Numbered from the stretch's first letter, positions 35,692-45,242 are shown. The stretch: DNA of 64,000 nt from Mangrovihabitans endophyticus (GCF_014646155.1 NZ_BMMX01000001.1:93100-157099); one strand, 5' to 3'. Notes: generated from the sequence alone by a model not told the origin. Numbers and translations: made by a program.

Positions 35692-37170
35692 GTGCCTGAC
35701 CCCAACGGTTTCCTGCGCTACGAGCGGCAGTTGCCGCAGCGGCGCCCGGTGCCGGTGCGGATCATGGACTGGCGGGAGGTCTACCCCCCGGCCGGCGAGG
35801 ACCTGATCCGCGACCAGGCCACCCGCTGCATGGACTGCGGCATCCCGTTCTGCCACGACGGCTGCCCGCTCGGCAACCGCATCCCGGACTGGAACGACCT
35901 GGTGCGCACCGGGGCGTGGGAGGCGGCGGCGGAGAGCCTGCACGCCACCAACAACTTCCCGGAGTTCACCGGACGGCTCTGCCCGGCGCCCTGCGAGGCC
36001 GCCTGCGTGCTCGGCATCGGCGACGACCCGGTCACCATCAAACAGGTCGAGGTGGAGATCGCCAACCACGCGTTCGATCTCGGATATGTCCGGCCGCAGC
36101 GGGCCACCTCGTCGTCCGGGAAGTCCGTCGCGGTGGTCGGCTCCGGACCGGCCGGTCTGGCCGCCGCGCAGCAACTGGCCCGGGCCGGACACGCGGTGAC
36201 CGTGTTCGAGCGGGACGACCGCATCGGCGGCCTGATGCGCTACGGCATCCCCGACTTCAAGATCGAAAAGCATGTGATCGACGCCCGCCTGGCCCAGATG
36301 GAGGCCGAGGGCGTGATCTTCCAGACCGGTGTGCACGTCGGCGTCGACGTCACCGCGGATGATCTGCGGGAACGGTTCGACGCGGTACTGCTGGCCTGCG
36401 GGGCGCTGGCGGGCCGGGACGCGCCGGAGACCCCGGGCCGGGCGCTGCGCGGCGTGCACCTGGCGATGGACCATCTGGTACCGGCGAACCGGATGGTGGC
36501 CGGGCTGCAGGACGGCACCCCGGTGGACGCCGCCGGCAAGCACGTGGTCATCATCGGCGGCGGCGACACCGGGGCGGACTGCCTCGGCGTGGCACACCGG
36601 CAGGGCGCGGCCGCGGTGGTCCAGCTCGACCAGTACCCGCTGCCGCCCTCGGCGCGCGCCGGCGCCGTGCACCCGTGGCCGACGTGGCCGGTCATCCTGC
36701 GCAACTACCCGGCCCACGAGGAAGGCGGCGACCGGGTGTTCGGCGTCGCCGTCCAGGAGTTCGTCGACGACGGGTCCGGTCAGGTGAGTGCCGTCCGCGT
36801 CGCCGACGTCATGGTGGAGCGGGTCGACGGCCGGCGCACCGTGACCGTCGCCGAGGGCACCGAGCGGGACATCCGCGCGGACCTGGTGCTGTTGGCCATC
36901 GGCTTCGACGGCACCGAGGAATCCCCGTTGCTTGAGCAGTTCGGCGTGCGGCGTAACGGACGCGGCGTGCTGGACACCGACGACGGATGGCAGACCTCCG
37001 CGCCCGGGGTTTTCGTGGCCGGTGACATGCACCGCGGCGCGTCACTGATCGTCTGGGCGATCGCCGAGGGGCGGGCAGCCGCCGCGGCGGTGCACACCTA
37101 CCTCGGATCGCACGGCGACCTGCCGGCTCCGGTGGAGCCCTCATCACAACCCTTGGCCGCTACTCGCTGA
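35692..37170 (+). CDS. gltD: Glutamate synthase small subunit GltD
   Basis: GltD takes electrons from NADPH to GltB through FAD and two Fe-S clusters. The 492-residue protein starts at GTG 35692. N-terminal cysteines (RCMDCGIPFCHDGCPLGN and LCPAPCEAACVL) form the clusters, followed by the FAD motif VVGSGPAGLAAAQ and the NADPH motif IIGGGDTGADC. The C-terminal GVFVAGDMHRGASLIVWAI is typical. It forms a two-gene operon with gltB. Confidence 0.97.
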   Translation: MPDPNGFLRYERQLPQRRPVPVRIMDWREVYPPAGEDLIRDQATRCMDCGIPFCHDGCPLGNRIPDWNDLVRTGAWEAAAESLHATNNFPEFTGRLCPAPCEAACVLGIGDDPVTIKQVEVEIANHAFDLGYVRPQRATSSSGKSVAVVGSGPAGLAAAQQLARAGHAVTVFERDDRIGGLMRYGIPDFKIEKHVIDARLAQMEAEGVIFQTGVHVGVDVTADDLRERFDAVLLACGALAGRDAPETPGRALRGVHLAMDHLVPANRMVAGLQDGTPVDAAGKHVVIIGGGDTGADCLGVAHRQGAAAVVQLDQYPLPPSARAGAVHPWPTWPVILRNYPAHEEGGDRVFGVAVQEFVDDGSGQVSAVRVADVMVERVDGRRTVTVAEGTERDIRADLVLLAIGFDGTEESPLLEQFGVRRNGRGVLDTDDGWQTSAPGVFVAGDMHRGASLIVWAIAEGRAAAAAVHTYLGSHGDLPAPVEPSSQPLAATR

Positions 37171-37208
37171 GGTCCCACTGTGGACGGCACGTGACACCAT
37201 AGTGGTCT

Positions 37209-40200
37209 ATGGATGTCACGACCGAGCCCGCCGAGCGCGCCCGTTCCGGCGTGCGTGCCTGGGTGCGCTCGGCCCGCTCCGGCCTGCGCCGGGCCACGCC
37301 GTACGGCATCGTCGCCTTCCTGACCGCCTCGGCGGTGGCGCCGGTCGCCGGCGCGGGCCTGGGGCTGACCGGGGAGTACGCCGCCGCGCTGGACCAGATC
37401 GGCGAGCTCGGCTCCAACTACCTGGCCGGTCTGCTGGCGCAGACCGCGGAGCGGGTGCGCGGCACCGACGAGCAGACCTGGCGCGACGCGGTCGCCGAGG
37501 AGCTGCTGGCCCGGCTGGAGAGCGGCGACGCCGCGTTGCGCGACGAGGTCTCCGCGGTGTTGCACGCGGTCGGCGCGGTGGACGCCGCGCTGCAGGCCGC
37601 CGACGAGAGCCTGCGGCTCGAACTGGCCACCGCCTTCGGCTCCTTCCGCCACGACATGGGCCGGTTGCACCTGCTCGCGGAGGACGCCGCCGTCTCGCTC
37701 ACCGAGATCCAGCGGCACCTGGCCGAGCAGAGCCGGGAGCAGCGTCAGCAGACCGACCTGCTGCGGCAGTCCCTGGTGCTCACCGTCCAGTTGCGGCAGG
37801 CGGTGCAGGACGGGCGGCGTACCTCCGAATCCGAATCCGGACCGGCTGCCGCACCGCCGTCCGGCGGCGCGGACGACGACGTCTCGCCCTATCCCGGGCT
37901 GGCCGGCTTCGACGCCCTGGATGTCCGGTTCTTCCGCGGGCGCGAAACCCTGGTCGCGGAGCTGATGGGCCGGCTGAGCGAACAGCAGGTGGGCGGTCCG
38001 CCGCTGGTCGTGGTCGGCGTCTCCGGGGTCGGCAAATCCTCGCTGCTGCGGGCCGGGGTGCTGCCGGCGATCGCGGACGGCGGCCTCGGCTCGGACGTCG
38101 CCGGGTGGCCGTGGCTGGTGATGACGCCGGGGCCGCGCCCGCTGGCCGAGTTCACCACGCGCATGGCCGCGCTGGGCACCGACCGGATCGTCATCCTGGT
38201 CGACCAGTTCGAGGAGTTGTTCACCCAGTGCGCCGACCCGAGGGAACGGGTCGCGTTCGTCTCCGCGCTGGCCGCGGTCCGCCCCGCCCTGGTGATCGTC
38301 GCGCTACGGGCCGGTTTCTACGCGCACTGCACCGAGATCGCGCCGATGGTGCCGATGCTCGGCGCGGGCCAGTTCGTGGTCGGGCCGCTGGACTCCGACG
38401 ACCTGCGCCGGGCGGTGCTGGAACCGGCCGCCGAAGCCGGTCTCACCGTCCAGCCCGGCCTGGTCGAGCTGCTGCTCACCGACCTCGGCGCACCCGGGTA
38501 CGAGCCGGGGGCGCTGCCGCTGCTGGCGCACGCCCTGCGAGCCACCTGGGAGCGGCGGGACGCCCGCACCCTGACGGTGGCCGGTTACCGCCGCACCGGG
38601 GGCATCCAACGGGCGGTCGCCGAGACGGCCGAACGCGTCTATGTGGACCTGGACGAGCGCACCCGGGCCGGACTGCGCCGCGCGCTGCTCGGCTTGGTGA
38701 CCGTGGTCGACGGTCTGGCCGTGCGCCGCCGCGGGTCGCCGGCGGAGGTGCACCTCGAGGCGCTGCGACCGCTGATCGACGCTCGGCTGGTCACCGCCGG
38801 TGAGGACCTCGTCGAAATCACCCACGAGGCGTTGCTCATCGGCTGGCCGCGGCTCGCCGGCTGGATGGAGGAGGCCCGTGAGGAGATCCTGCTGCGGCAA
38901 CGCCTGAGCCAGGCGGCGGCCGAGTGGGCCGCGTCCGGGGACGACCCGGACGTGCTCTACCGCGGTTCCCGGCTGGACGCCGCCCGCGAGTGGGCCGCCG
39001 ACAACCCGGACATCACGGCCGAGCAGCGCCGCTTCCTGGCCGCCTCGCAGGAGGCCGCGCAGGCCCGGAAGCGGACCAGGCTGCGCACCACGCGGCGGCT
39101 GCGCCGGCTGGTCGGCGGGCTCGCGGTGGCTTTGCTGCTCGTCGTGGCCGGCGCGCTGATCGCCGTGCAGCAGGGCTCCGAAGCCCGCCACCAGCGGCAG
39201 GAAGCCCTGTCGCGTCAGCTCGCGGCCGAGTCGCGTACCGATCACTTCCCGGACCAGCTCGGCTCGGTCCGTAAGGCACTGCTGGCCTGGCAGGCCGCGC
39301 CGACCCGGGAGGCCCGGGACGCGCTGATGTTCGCCCAGCAGACCTCATTGGTGGGCCGTCTCGGCGCGCGCGCCGCGGAAGCGAGCGTGGCGGTCAGCCC
39401 GGACGGCCGCCGGGTGGCCGTGGGCTACCGGGACACCAACGAGCTCCGGCTGTTCGACGCGATGACGCTGCGCCCGGTCGGCCCGGCGCGCCGGTCGCCG
39501 GGCGAGAACCTGATCTCGGTGGCCTTCTCGCCGGACGGCCGTTACCTGGCCACCGGCGCGGTCACCGTGGTGGACGGCCTGGCCCTGTGGGACGGGATCA
39601 CCGGCCGTCCGCTGCGGAACCTGCCGGCCTTCGGTGCGGTGGCATGGCTGCCGGATTCCAGCGCGGTGCTCGCGGTGCGCACCGAGGAACCGCTGCGCCT
39701 GGTCGCCTGGGACCCGGCCACCGGCCGCCCGATCGGGGCACGGCAACTGGACCGGCCCTCGGTGACCAGCCTGGCGGTCAGCCCGGACGGCCGGTATGTG
39801 GCGGCGGCCACCGGCGGTGACGGCGCGCTGCTGCGCTGGTCGGACGGCCATCTGCTGACCACGCTCGGCAAGGCGACCGACGTGGGATTCGCCGCCGACG
39901 GGACGCTGTTCACCGTGCGGCTGGACGGGCTGGTCCAGGTGCGACGTGCGGCAGACGACTGGGCGCCGGTCACCGCGTACGACGGGCCGGACCCGCTGCT
40001 GGACGACGCGGGCAGCCGCTTCGGGGTGACCCCGGACGGCACCGTGATCATTTCCGGCGACGACCCCGGCGAGGTGCTCCGCCTGACGGCCGGTGGCCCG
40101 CGGCCGACGCTCGCCGGCTTCCGCGGCTTGTTGACGGATGCCGCGACGTCCGCGGACGGCGGCCTGCTGGCCGTCGCCGGGCTCGGCGAGGCGCCCACCC

Positions 40201-41246
40201 TGTTCCGGCGGGACCGGATCATGCCGCACCCGCAGGTGGTCGGGCGGCTGGCCTACGGCCCGGCCGGCGCGCGGCTGGCCACCGGCTCCAGCGATCCGGT
40301 GGTCCGGATTTGGGACGCGCACACCGGTGGATTGCTCGACACCCTCCCGCTGGCCGCCGACGACGGGCCGCTCGGCCTGGCGTACGGCCCGGACGGCTCG
40401 CTCGCTGTCTCGGTCCGTCAGGGCAGCCGGGTGCTGGTGTTCGGCCCCGACGGCGGCCTGCGCCGCACGCTGCGGATGGCCTCCGATCTGTTCCCCAGCG
40501 CCGTGGCCTTCTCTCCGGACGGATCCCTGCTGGTCGCCGTCGCCAACCCGACCGCCCAGCTCGACCCCGGCCAGGACCGGGCCCCGGTGCAGGAACGCGA
40601 CGACCCGGACGCCTATGTGTGGGACACGCGGACGTGGGCGGCCCGGCCGCCGGTGCGGCTTCCCGGGCACCTCTCGATCGACACGGCGTTCACCCCGGAC
40701 GGGCGTTACCTGTTGATCTCGTCGAACCGGAGTCGGGATCCGCTGCCCCAGCAGGGTGCCGTGTGGCGGTTCCGGGCACCCGGCCTGACACTGGTCGATT
40801 CGCGGGCGTTCGGCGGCGCGGTGCACCATTTCGCGGTCAGCCCGGACTCCGCCACCGTTGCCCTGCCGCGTGGGCAGGGCGCCGACCTGGTGCGCGTTGA
40901 CGGGCTCACCCCGGCTGGCGTCCTCGGCCACCATCCGTTCGACGTGAGCGAGGTCGCCTTCTCCGCCGACGGCCACCTGCTCGCCACCGGCACCGACTCC
41001 GACACCGACCTGATCCGGGTCTGGGACACCGGCACCGGCGATCTGGTCACCGAGTTGCGCGGGGAGAGCAGCCGCACCGGGGATCTGCGGTTCGCCCCGG
41101 ACGCGCCGGTGCTGGCGTCCGGCTCCAACGACTGGACCGCGGTGCAGTGGCGGCTCGATCCGGCGGTCGCCGTGTCGCTGCTGTGCGAGCGGCTCGCGCC
41201 CTCGGCGCACGTTTCGGGGGAGGGTCTGCCGGAGGTCTGCGGATGA
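37209..41246 (+). CDS. nSTAND NTPase with N-terminal membrane/coiled-coil region and WD40 beta-propeller
   Basis: The 1345-residue protein starts at ATG 37209. Residues 1-215 hold one hydrophobic stretch (TPYGIVAFLTASAVAPVAGAG) and a long helical region. Residues ~225-620 are an nSTAND1 NTPase introduced by YPGLAGFDALDVRFFRGRE, with Walker A VVGVSGVGKSS (K276) and Walker B ILVDQFEELF (D332). A membrane helix lies at ~635-658 (GGLAVALLLVVAGALIAV). Residues ~700-1340 are WD40-like repeats with many SPDG turns, a sensor or scaffold in related proteins. Its target is unknown. It sits between gltD and pyk, with no defence genes nearby. Confidence 0.85.
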   Translation: MDVTTEPAERARSGVRAWVRSARSGLRRATPYGIVAFLTASAVAPVAGAGLGLTGEYAAALDQIGELGSNYLAGLLAQTAERVRGTDEQTWRDAVAEELLARLESGDAALRDEVSAVLHAVGAVDAALQAADESLRLELATAFGSFRHDMGRLHLLAEDAAVSLTEIQRHLAEQSREQRQQTDLLRQSLVLTVQLRQAVQDGRRTSESESGPAAAPPSGGADDDVSPYPGLAGFDALDVRFFRGRETLVAELMGRLSEQQVGGPPLVVVGVSGVGKSSLLRAGVLPAIADGGLGSDVAGWPWLVMTPGPRPLAEFTTRMAALGTDRIVILVDQFEELFTQCADPRERVAFVSALAAVRPALVIVALRAGFYAHCTEIAPMVPMLGAGQFVVGPLDSDDLRRAVLEPAAEAGLTVQPGLVELLLTDLGAPGYEPGALPLLAHALRATWERRDARTLTVAGYRRTGGIQRAVAETAERVYVDLDERTRAGLRRALLGLVTVVDGLAVRRRGSPAEVHLEALRPLIDARLVTAGEDLVEITHEALLIGWPRLAGWMEEAREEILLRQRLSQAAAEWAASGDDPDVLYRGSRLDAAREWAADNPDITAEQRRFLAASQEAAQARKRTRLRTTRRLRRLVGGLAVALLLVVAGALIAVQQGSEARHQRQEALSRQLAAESRTDHFPDQLGSVRKALLAWQAAPTREARDALMFAQQTSLVGRLGARAAEASVAVSPDGRRVAVGYRDTNELRLFDAMTLRPVGPARRSPGENLISVAFSPDGRYLATGAVTVVDGLALWDGITGRPLRNLPAFGAVAWLPDSSAVLAVRTEEPLRLVAWDPATGRPIGARQLDRPSVTSLAVSPDGRYVAAATGGDGALLRWSDGHLLTTLGKATDVGFAADGTLFTVRLDGLVQVRRAADDWAPVTAYDGPDPLLDDAGSRFGVTPDGTVIISGDDPGEVLRLTAGGPRPTLAGFRGLLTDAATSADGGLLAVAGLGEAPTLFRRDRIMPHPQVVGRLAYGPAGARLATGSSDPVVRIWDAHTGGLLDTLPLAADDGPLGLAYGPDGSLAVSVRQGSRVLVFGPDGGLRRTLRMASDLFPSAVAFSPDGSLLVAVANPTAQLDPGQDRAPVQERDDPDAYVWDTRTWAARPPVRLPGHLSIDTAFTPDGRYLLISSNRSRDPLPQQGAVWRFRAPGLTLVDSRAFGGAVHHFAVSPDSATVALPRGQGADLVRVDGLTPAGVLGHHPFDVSEVAFSADGHLLATGTDSDTDLIRVWDTGTGDLVTELRGESSRTGDLRFAPDAPVLASGSNDWTAVQWRLDPAVAVSLLCERLAPSAHVSGEGLPEVCG

Positions 41247-41367
41247 GCCCGGCCCTGCCCCCGGTCCTCTTCCGCGGCCGATAGGCTTCAGCGGCGCGGT
41301 CGTCGACGCCCGCGAACGATTCCACGCAGAGGAGGGGTCGGCCGCCCGGCCGATCCGAAAGAGGGAC

Positions 41368-41373
41368 TAGCCT
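41368..41373 (+). promoter_or_regulatory. -10 element of the leaderless pyk gene
   Basis: TAGCCT lies 7 nt before GTG 41381. It favours this GTG over ATG 41375, which would lie one base after the -10. Confidence 0.5.
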
Positions 41374-41380
41374 GATGGCC

Positions 41381-42811
41381 GTGACACGCCGCGTAAAGAT
41401 CGTTTGCACCATGGGTCCCGCCACTTCGTCACCCGAGCGCGTTCGCGGGCTCGTCGAGGCCGGCATGGATGTGGCCCGTCTGAATTTCAGCCACGGCAGC
41501 CATGAGGACCACCGGAAGGTCTTCGATCTGGTCCGGGCGGCCGCCCAGGACAGTGGCCGCGCCGTCGCGATCCTGGCCGACCTGCAAGGCCCCAAGATCC
41601 GCCTGGGCCGGTTCGCCGACGGGCCGCACGAGTGGCGCACCGGTGACGCCGTCACCATCACCGGCGACGACATCGTCGGCACCGCGGAGCGGGTGGCCTG
41701 CACCTATCGCAAGCTTCCGCAGGAGGTGAAGGTCGGCGACCGGCTCCTGATCGACGACGGCAAGGTCGCCGTGGAGGTCTCCGCCGTCGCGGGCAACGAC
41801 ATCGGGTGCCTGGTGGTGGAGGGCGGGCCGGTCTCCAACAACAAGGGCGTGTCGCTACCCAACGTCGCGGTGAGCGTGCCCGCGATGAGCGACAAGGACG
41901 AGGAGGACCTGCGCTTCGCGCTGCGGATGGGCGTGGATCTGATCGCGCTGTCCTTCGTCCGGTCGCCCGACGACATGAAGCTCGTGCAGCAGATCATGAG
42001 CGAGGAGGGCGTGACCCGCCCGGTGCTGGCCAAGGTGGAGAAGCCCGAGGCGGTGGACCACCTGGAGGCCATCGTGATGGCGTTCGACGGCGTCATGGTG
42101 GCGCGCGGCGACCTCGGCGTCGAGCTCGCCCTCGACCAGGTGCCGCTGGTGCAGAAGCGGGCCGTGCAGCTCTGCCGGGAGAACGCGAAGCCGGTCATCG
42201 TGGCCACCCAGATGCTCGACTCGATGATTGAGAACTCGCGGCCCACCCGCGCCGAGGCCTCCGACGTCGCCAACGCCGTGCTCGACGGCACCGACGCGGT
42301 GATGCTGTCCGGCGAGACGAGCGTCGGGAAATACCCGGTGCTCACGGTCAGCACCATGGCGCGGATCATCAGCACCACGGAGGGCGGCTCGCTGGGCGTG
42401 CCGCGCCTGCAGCACGATCCGCGTACGCACGGCGGCGCGCTGACCGTCGCCGCCTCGCAGATCGCCCGCAACATCGGCGCCAAGGCGATGGTGGCCTTCT
42501 CGCAGACCGGCGACACCGTCCGGCGCCTGTCCCGCCTGCACTGCGAGCTTCCGCTGTTCGCCTTCACCCCGGTGCCCGAGGTGCGCGACCAGCTCGCCCT
42601 CTCGTGGGGCGTGGAGACGTTCCTGACCGACTTCGTGCACCACACCGACGACATGTTCCGCCAGGTGGACGCCAAGATGCTGGGTCTGGGCCTGGCCAAG
42701 CCGGGCGAATACGTGGTGGTGGTGGCCGGCAGCCCGCCGAACGCGCCGGGGTCGACCAACACGCTGCGGGTTCATCAGTTGGGCTCGCTGGCCGCGCCGG
42801 ACCTGGTGTGA
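41381..42811 (+). CDS. pyk: Pyruvate kinase
   Basis: Pyruvate kinase makes pyruvate and ATP from phosphoenolpyruvate. I choose GTG 41381, giving MTRRVKIVCTMGPAT, which matches the mycobacterial start (MTRRGKIVCTLGPAT); ATG 41375 adds two residues. The 476-residue protein has the metal/PEP segment LARGDLGVE-like VARGDLGVELALDQV and the substrate lysine in LAKVEKPEAVDHL. The regulatory C-terminal domain is complete. It overlaps the thioesterase gene by 4 nt (GTGA). Confidence 0.97.
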   Translation: MTRRVKIVCTMGPATSSPERVRGLVEAGMDVARLNFSHGSHEDHRKVFDLVRAAAQDSGRAVAILADLQGPKIRLGRFADGPHEWRTGDAVTITGDDIVGTAERVACTYRKLPQEVKVGDRLLIDDGKVAVEVSAVAGNDIGCLVVEGGPVSNNKGVSLPNVAVSVPAMSDKDEEDLRFALRMGVDLIALSFVRSPDDMKLVQQIMSEEGVTRPVLAKVEKPEAVDHLEAIVMAFDGVMVARGDLGVELALDQVPLVQKRAVQLCRENAKPVIVATQMLDSMIENSRPTRAEASDVANAVLDGTDAVMLSGETSVGKYPVLTVSTMARIISTTEGGSLGVPRLQHDPRTHGGALTVAASQIARNIGAKAMVAFSQTGDTVRRLSRLHCELPLFAFTPVPEVRDQLALSWGVETFLTDFVHHTDDMFRQVDAKMLGLGLAKPGEYVVVVAGSPPNAPGSTNTLRVHQLGSLAAPDLV

Positions 42812-43716
42812 CGTCGCCGCTGCGCGGGCAGGCGGCCGTCGACCAGTTGCTTGAGGTGTTGGACCTCAAGCAACTGGACGAGGCCACGTTCCAGGGGGAG
42901 AGCCCCCAGGTCGGCGCGCAGCGCGTCTTCGGCGGCCAGGTGGCCGGGCAGGCCCTGGTGGCGGCCGGCCGCACCGTGGACCGGGCCCGGCGGGTGCATT
43001 CGCTGCACGGTTATTTCGTGCGGCCGGGGGATCCCAGCGTGCCGATCGACTTTCGGGTGGAGACGATCCGCGACGGCCGCTCGTTCTCGGTCCGCCGGTC
43101 CACCGCGGAACAGCACGGCCGGACGATCTTCTTCATGTCGGCCTCGTTCCAGGTGGCCGAGCAGGGCCTGGACCACCACGCCCCGGCGCCGTTGGACGTG
43201 CCCGGCCCGGACGAGGTGCCCACCATGGCCGATTGGCTGTCGCGGTACCCGGACCGCGCCGGCGCCTTCGCCAGCTCCCCGCGGGCGGTCGATGTGCGCT
43301 ACGTCGGCGTGCCCGGCTGGGTGCCGGCCGGCGACCGCCGTCCCGAACCGCAGCAACGGGTGTGGATGCGCGTGGCCGGCGAGCTTCCGGACGATCCGCT
43401 GCTGCACGCCTGCGCCCTCACGTACGCGAGTGACCTGTCACTGCTGGACGCGGTGCTCTCCATGCACGGCGAGGTGTGGGGGCCGGGCGGGGTCATCGGC
43501 GCCAGCCTCGACCACGCGTTGTGGTTGCACCGGCCGTTCCGCGCCGACGAGTGGTTCCTCTACGACTCCACCAGCCCGTCCGCGAGCGGCTCGCGGGGCT
43601 TCGCCCAGGGTCGGATGTTCACCCGCAACGGTCTGCACATCGCCAGTGCGGCCCAGGAGGGTTTGCTGCGCCGCGTCGGCGCGCCGGTCAGTCGGCCCGA
43701 CGATCGCGGGCGGTGA
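42808..43716 (+). CDS. tesB: Acyl-CoA thioesterase II (TesB)
   Basis: TesB hydrolyses acyl-CoA to free fatty acid and CoA with a double hotdog fold. The 302-residue protein starts at GTG 42808 inside the pyk stop. It has VFGGQVAGQALVAAGRTV, the core of the first hotdog, and the second-hotdog region DLSLLDAVLSMHG to ASLDHALWLHRPFRADEWFLYDSTSPSASGSRGFAQGRMFTRNG split over residues ~220-285. Coupling to pyk is the common actinobacterial arrangement. Its 3' end overlaps the convergent membrane-protein gene by 29 nt. Confidence 0.94.
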   Translation: MTSPLRGQAAVDQLLEVLDLKQLDEATFQGESPQVGAQRVFGGQVAGQALVAAGRTVDRARRVHSLHGYFVRPGDPSVPIDFRVETIRDGRSFSVRRSTAEQHGRTIFFMSASFQVAEQGLDHHAPAPLDVPGPDEVPTMADWLSRYPDRAGAFASSPRAVDVRYVGVPGWVPAGDRRPEPQQRVWMRVAGELPDDPLLHACALTYASDLSLLDAVLSMHGEVWGPGGVIGASLDHALWLHRPFRADEWFLYDSTSPSASGSRGFAQGRMFTRNGLHIASAAQEGLLRRVGAPVSRPDDRGR

Positions 43717-44785
43717 GGGACGTCTCGTCCGGTTCCGGCCGCGTGGCGTCCGCCTCGTCGTCTGCGGCCTCGGGTGCCCGGTGCCGCGCCCGGCTCGTCT
43801 GATCCGTCTCCCTCGCAGGCGTCGTCTGCGGGATGGTCTCGCCCTGGTCGACGCCCTCCGGCGTGTCCGGCACCGGGGGAAGGTCGACGTCGCCGGTGTG
43901 CGCGTCCGGTGCCGGTGCGGTCAGGCCGGCCATGGCCAGCATCGCGTCGAGGTCGGCGGTGGTGCGCAGGACTTCCTGGTGGAAGCTGTCCGCGCCGGTG
44001 TCGTCCGACGGGGTGCTGGCTGCCGGGGTGCCCGCCGCCGGGGTGCTGGCTGCCGAGGCGTCGTCTGCCGGGGTGCTGCCGGCCGGGGTGCCGTCTGCCG
44101 GGGTGCTGCCGGCCGGGGTGCTGCCGGCCGGGGTGCTGCCGGCCGGGGTGCCGGTGTGACCGGTCTCGAAGTCGAGATGCCCGGCCGAATAGCCGGTGAG
44201 ACCGACGGCGCGCTCCGATGGCAGGTTCAGGATCTCGGCGCGGAACGCCGACAACTCGTGCAGCCGCAGGGCGGCGACCAGGTCCACGATGCCGCGGCAG
44301 AGGCCCAGCGCGCCGAGCACCACCACGAGCAACTCGCCGGTGCGGCCGAACGGTCCCGAGGCGAAGAATCCGAGGCCGGTTTCCAGCACGCCCGCCACCA
44401 TCAGCATGCCCCACGTACGGTCGGTCTCCCGCACCATCATCGACACCGCGATGTCCGCGGCACCCCGGACGACGAGGTACCAGCCGACCAGCGCCGCCGG
44501 TGTGGCGAACGACGAGTCGTTGCCGGTCAGCAGCACCGCCCCGGTCAGTGCGAACAGCACCGTCAAGCCGGCGTTGAGCCACCACGCCTTGGCCTTGGCC
44601 AGCGCGCGCACCGCCTCAGCCGCGGCGGCAAAGATCAGCACCGCGCCGCCGACGCGCACCACGTCCGCCGGGCCCAGCCGAAGCACGGTCCATCCGATCG
44701 CCAACCAGGTCACGCCGGTGCAGAGCAACAGCGCCCACATGCCGTTGCGCACCACGGTCAGGGGCGAGGAACCGGACCACAACAT
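43688..44785 (-). CDS. HdeD/DUF308-like membrane protein with a long repeat-rich tail
   Basis: About 365 residues from ATG 44785 (GGGAGG 4 nt upstream). The N-terminal ~175 residues hold six hydrophobic segments in the duplicated pattern of DUF308/HdeD proteins (ALVGWYLVVRGAADIAVS and LGALGLCRGIVDLVAAL). The last ~170 residues are hydrophilic, with GTPAGSTPAGSTP repeats and an acidic, Pro-rich end. Function is unknown; the family is linked to acid stress in enterics. The tail overlaps the end of tesB on the other strand. Confidence 0.75.
   Translation of the reverse strand: MLWSGSSPLTVVRNGMWALLLCTGVTWLAIGWTVLRLGPADVVRVGGAVLIFAAAAEAVRALAKAKAWWLNAGLTVLFALTGAVLLTGNDSSFATPAALVGWYLVVRGAADIAVSMMVRETDRTWGMLMVAGVLETGLGFFASGPFGRTGELLVVVLGALGLCRGIVDLVAALRLHELSAFRAEILNLPSERAVGLTGYSAGHLDFETGHTGTPAGSTPAGSTPAGSTPADGTPAGSTPADDASAASTPAAGTPAASTPSDDTGADSFHQEVLRTTADLDAMLAMAGLTAPAPDAHTGDVDLPPVPDTPEGVDQGETIPQTTPARETDQTSRARHRAPEAADDEADATRPEPDETSLTARDRRAD
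44030..44156 (-). repeat. 15-nt tandem repeats encoding GSTPA in the HdeD-like protein
   Basis: GGGGTGCTGCCGGCC-type units recur about eight times, with perfect neighbours at the high-coordinate end. Confidence 0.9.
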
Positions 44786-45167
44786 CAAGCCTCCCGGGCA
44801 CAGCCGTCTCCCCATCACAACATCACGTCGGTGCGCCGACCGGCGCTTTACCGGAAATACCGGCGTCTTCGGGCATTCGCCTGACCGATCTTGGGCGACC
44901 CATGACCGGTGCCGGGCATCGTCGGAGGTGTGGATGCCACACCTTCGGGCGTGTCGTGCCGGCGGAGGCTTTAACGAAGATGTAACGCCGGGGCCCGGGC
45001 CTGCGGTCGCGCCCGGCCCGATGTGCCAGGGGAGGTGCCGTGCCGCGGCCCCGGGCCGCTGCCGGACGGCCACCCGGCGAGCAGCTCGTCGAGGGCAGGA
45101 TGAGCTGCGGTTTCACAACATCGCCGCACCCGCCGACGCGGCGCTGCGCGCCCGCGGGCGGAAAGAG
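44786..45167. other. 382-nt gene-free region between the HdeD-like gene and tRNA-Leu
   Basis: It contains a perfect 8-bp hairpin, AGGTGTGG-ATG-CCACACCT, at 44926-44944, and direct ACCGG repeats near 44850. No protein-coding frame looks convincing. The minus-strand promoter of the HdeD-like gene and the 3' flank of the tRNA must lie here. Confidence 0.5.
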
Positions 45168-45242
45168 TGTCCCCGGTGGGATTCGAACCCACACTGTATG
45201 GATTTTGAGTCCATTGCCTGCTGCCGATTGGGCTACGGGGAC
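45168..45242 (-). tRNA. tRNA-Leu (anticodon CAA) with an unusually short variable arm
   Basis: Read on the minus strand, a 7-bp acceptor stem GTCCCCG/CGGGGAC, a D-arm with GG in its loop, a 5-bp anticodon stem ATGGA/TCCAT around CTCAAAA, and a T-arm GTGGG-TTCGAAT-CCCAC all form. The anticodon is CAA (codon UUG) and the discriminator base is A, as in tRNA-Leu. The variable region is only five bases (ACAGT). Bacterial tRNA-Leu normally has a long variable arm, so this is class I in shape. CCA is not encoded. Confidence 0.9.

Noticed and set aside
37209..41246. Part of a defence island
   Set aside because: Neighbours are gltD and pyk; there are no nuclease, toxin, integrase or restriction genes beside it, so defence is only a hypothesis.
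41375..41380. ATG 41375 as the pyk start
   Set aside because: It begins one base after a good -10 element; GTG 41381 matches the mycobacterial N-terminus and the leaderless spacing.
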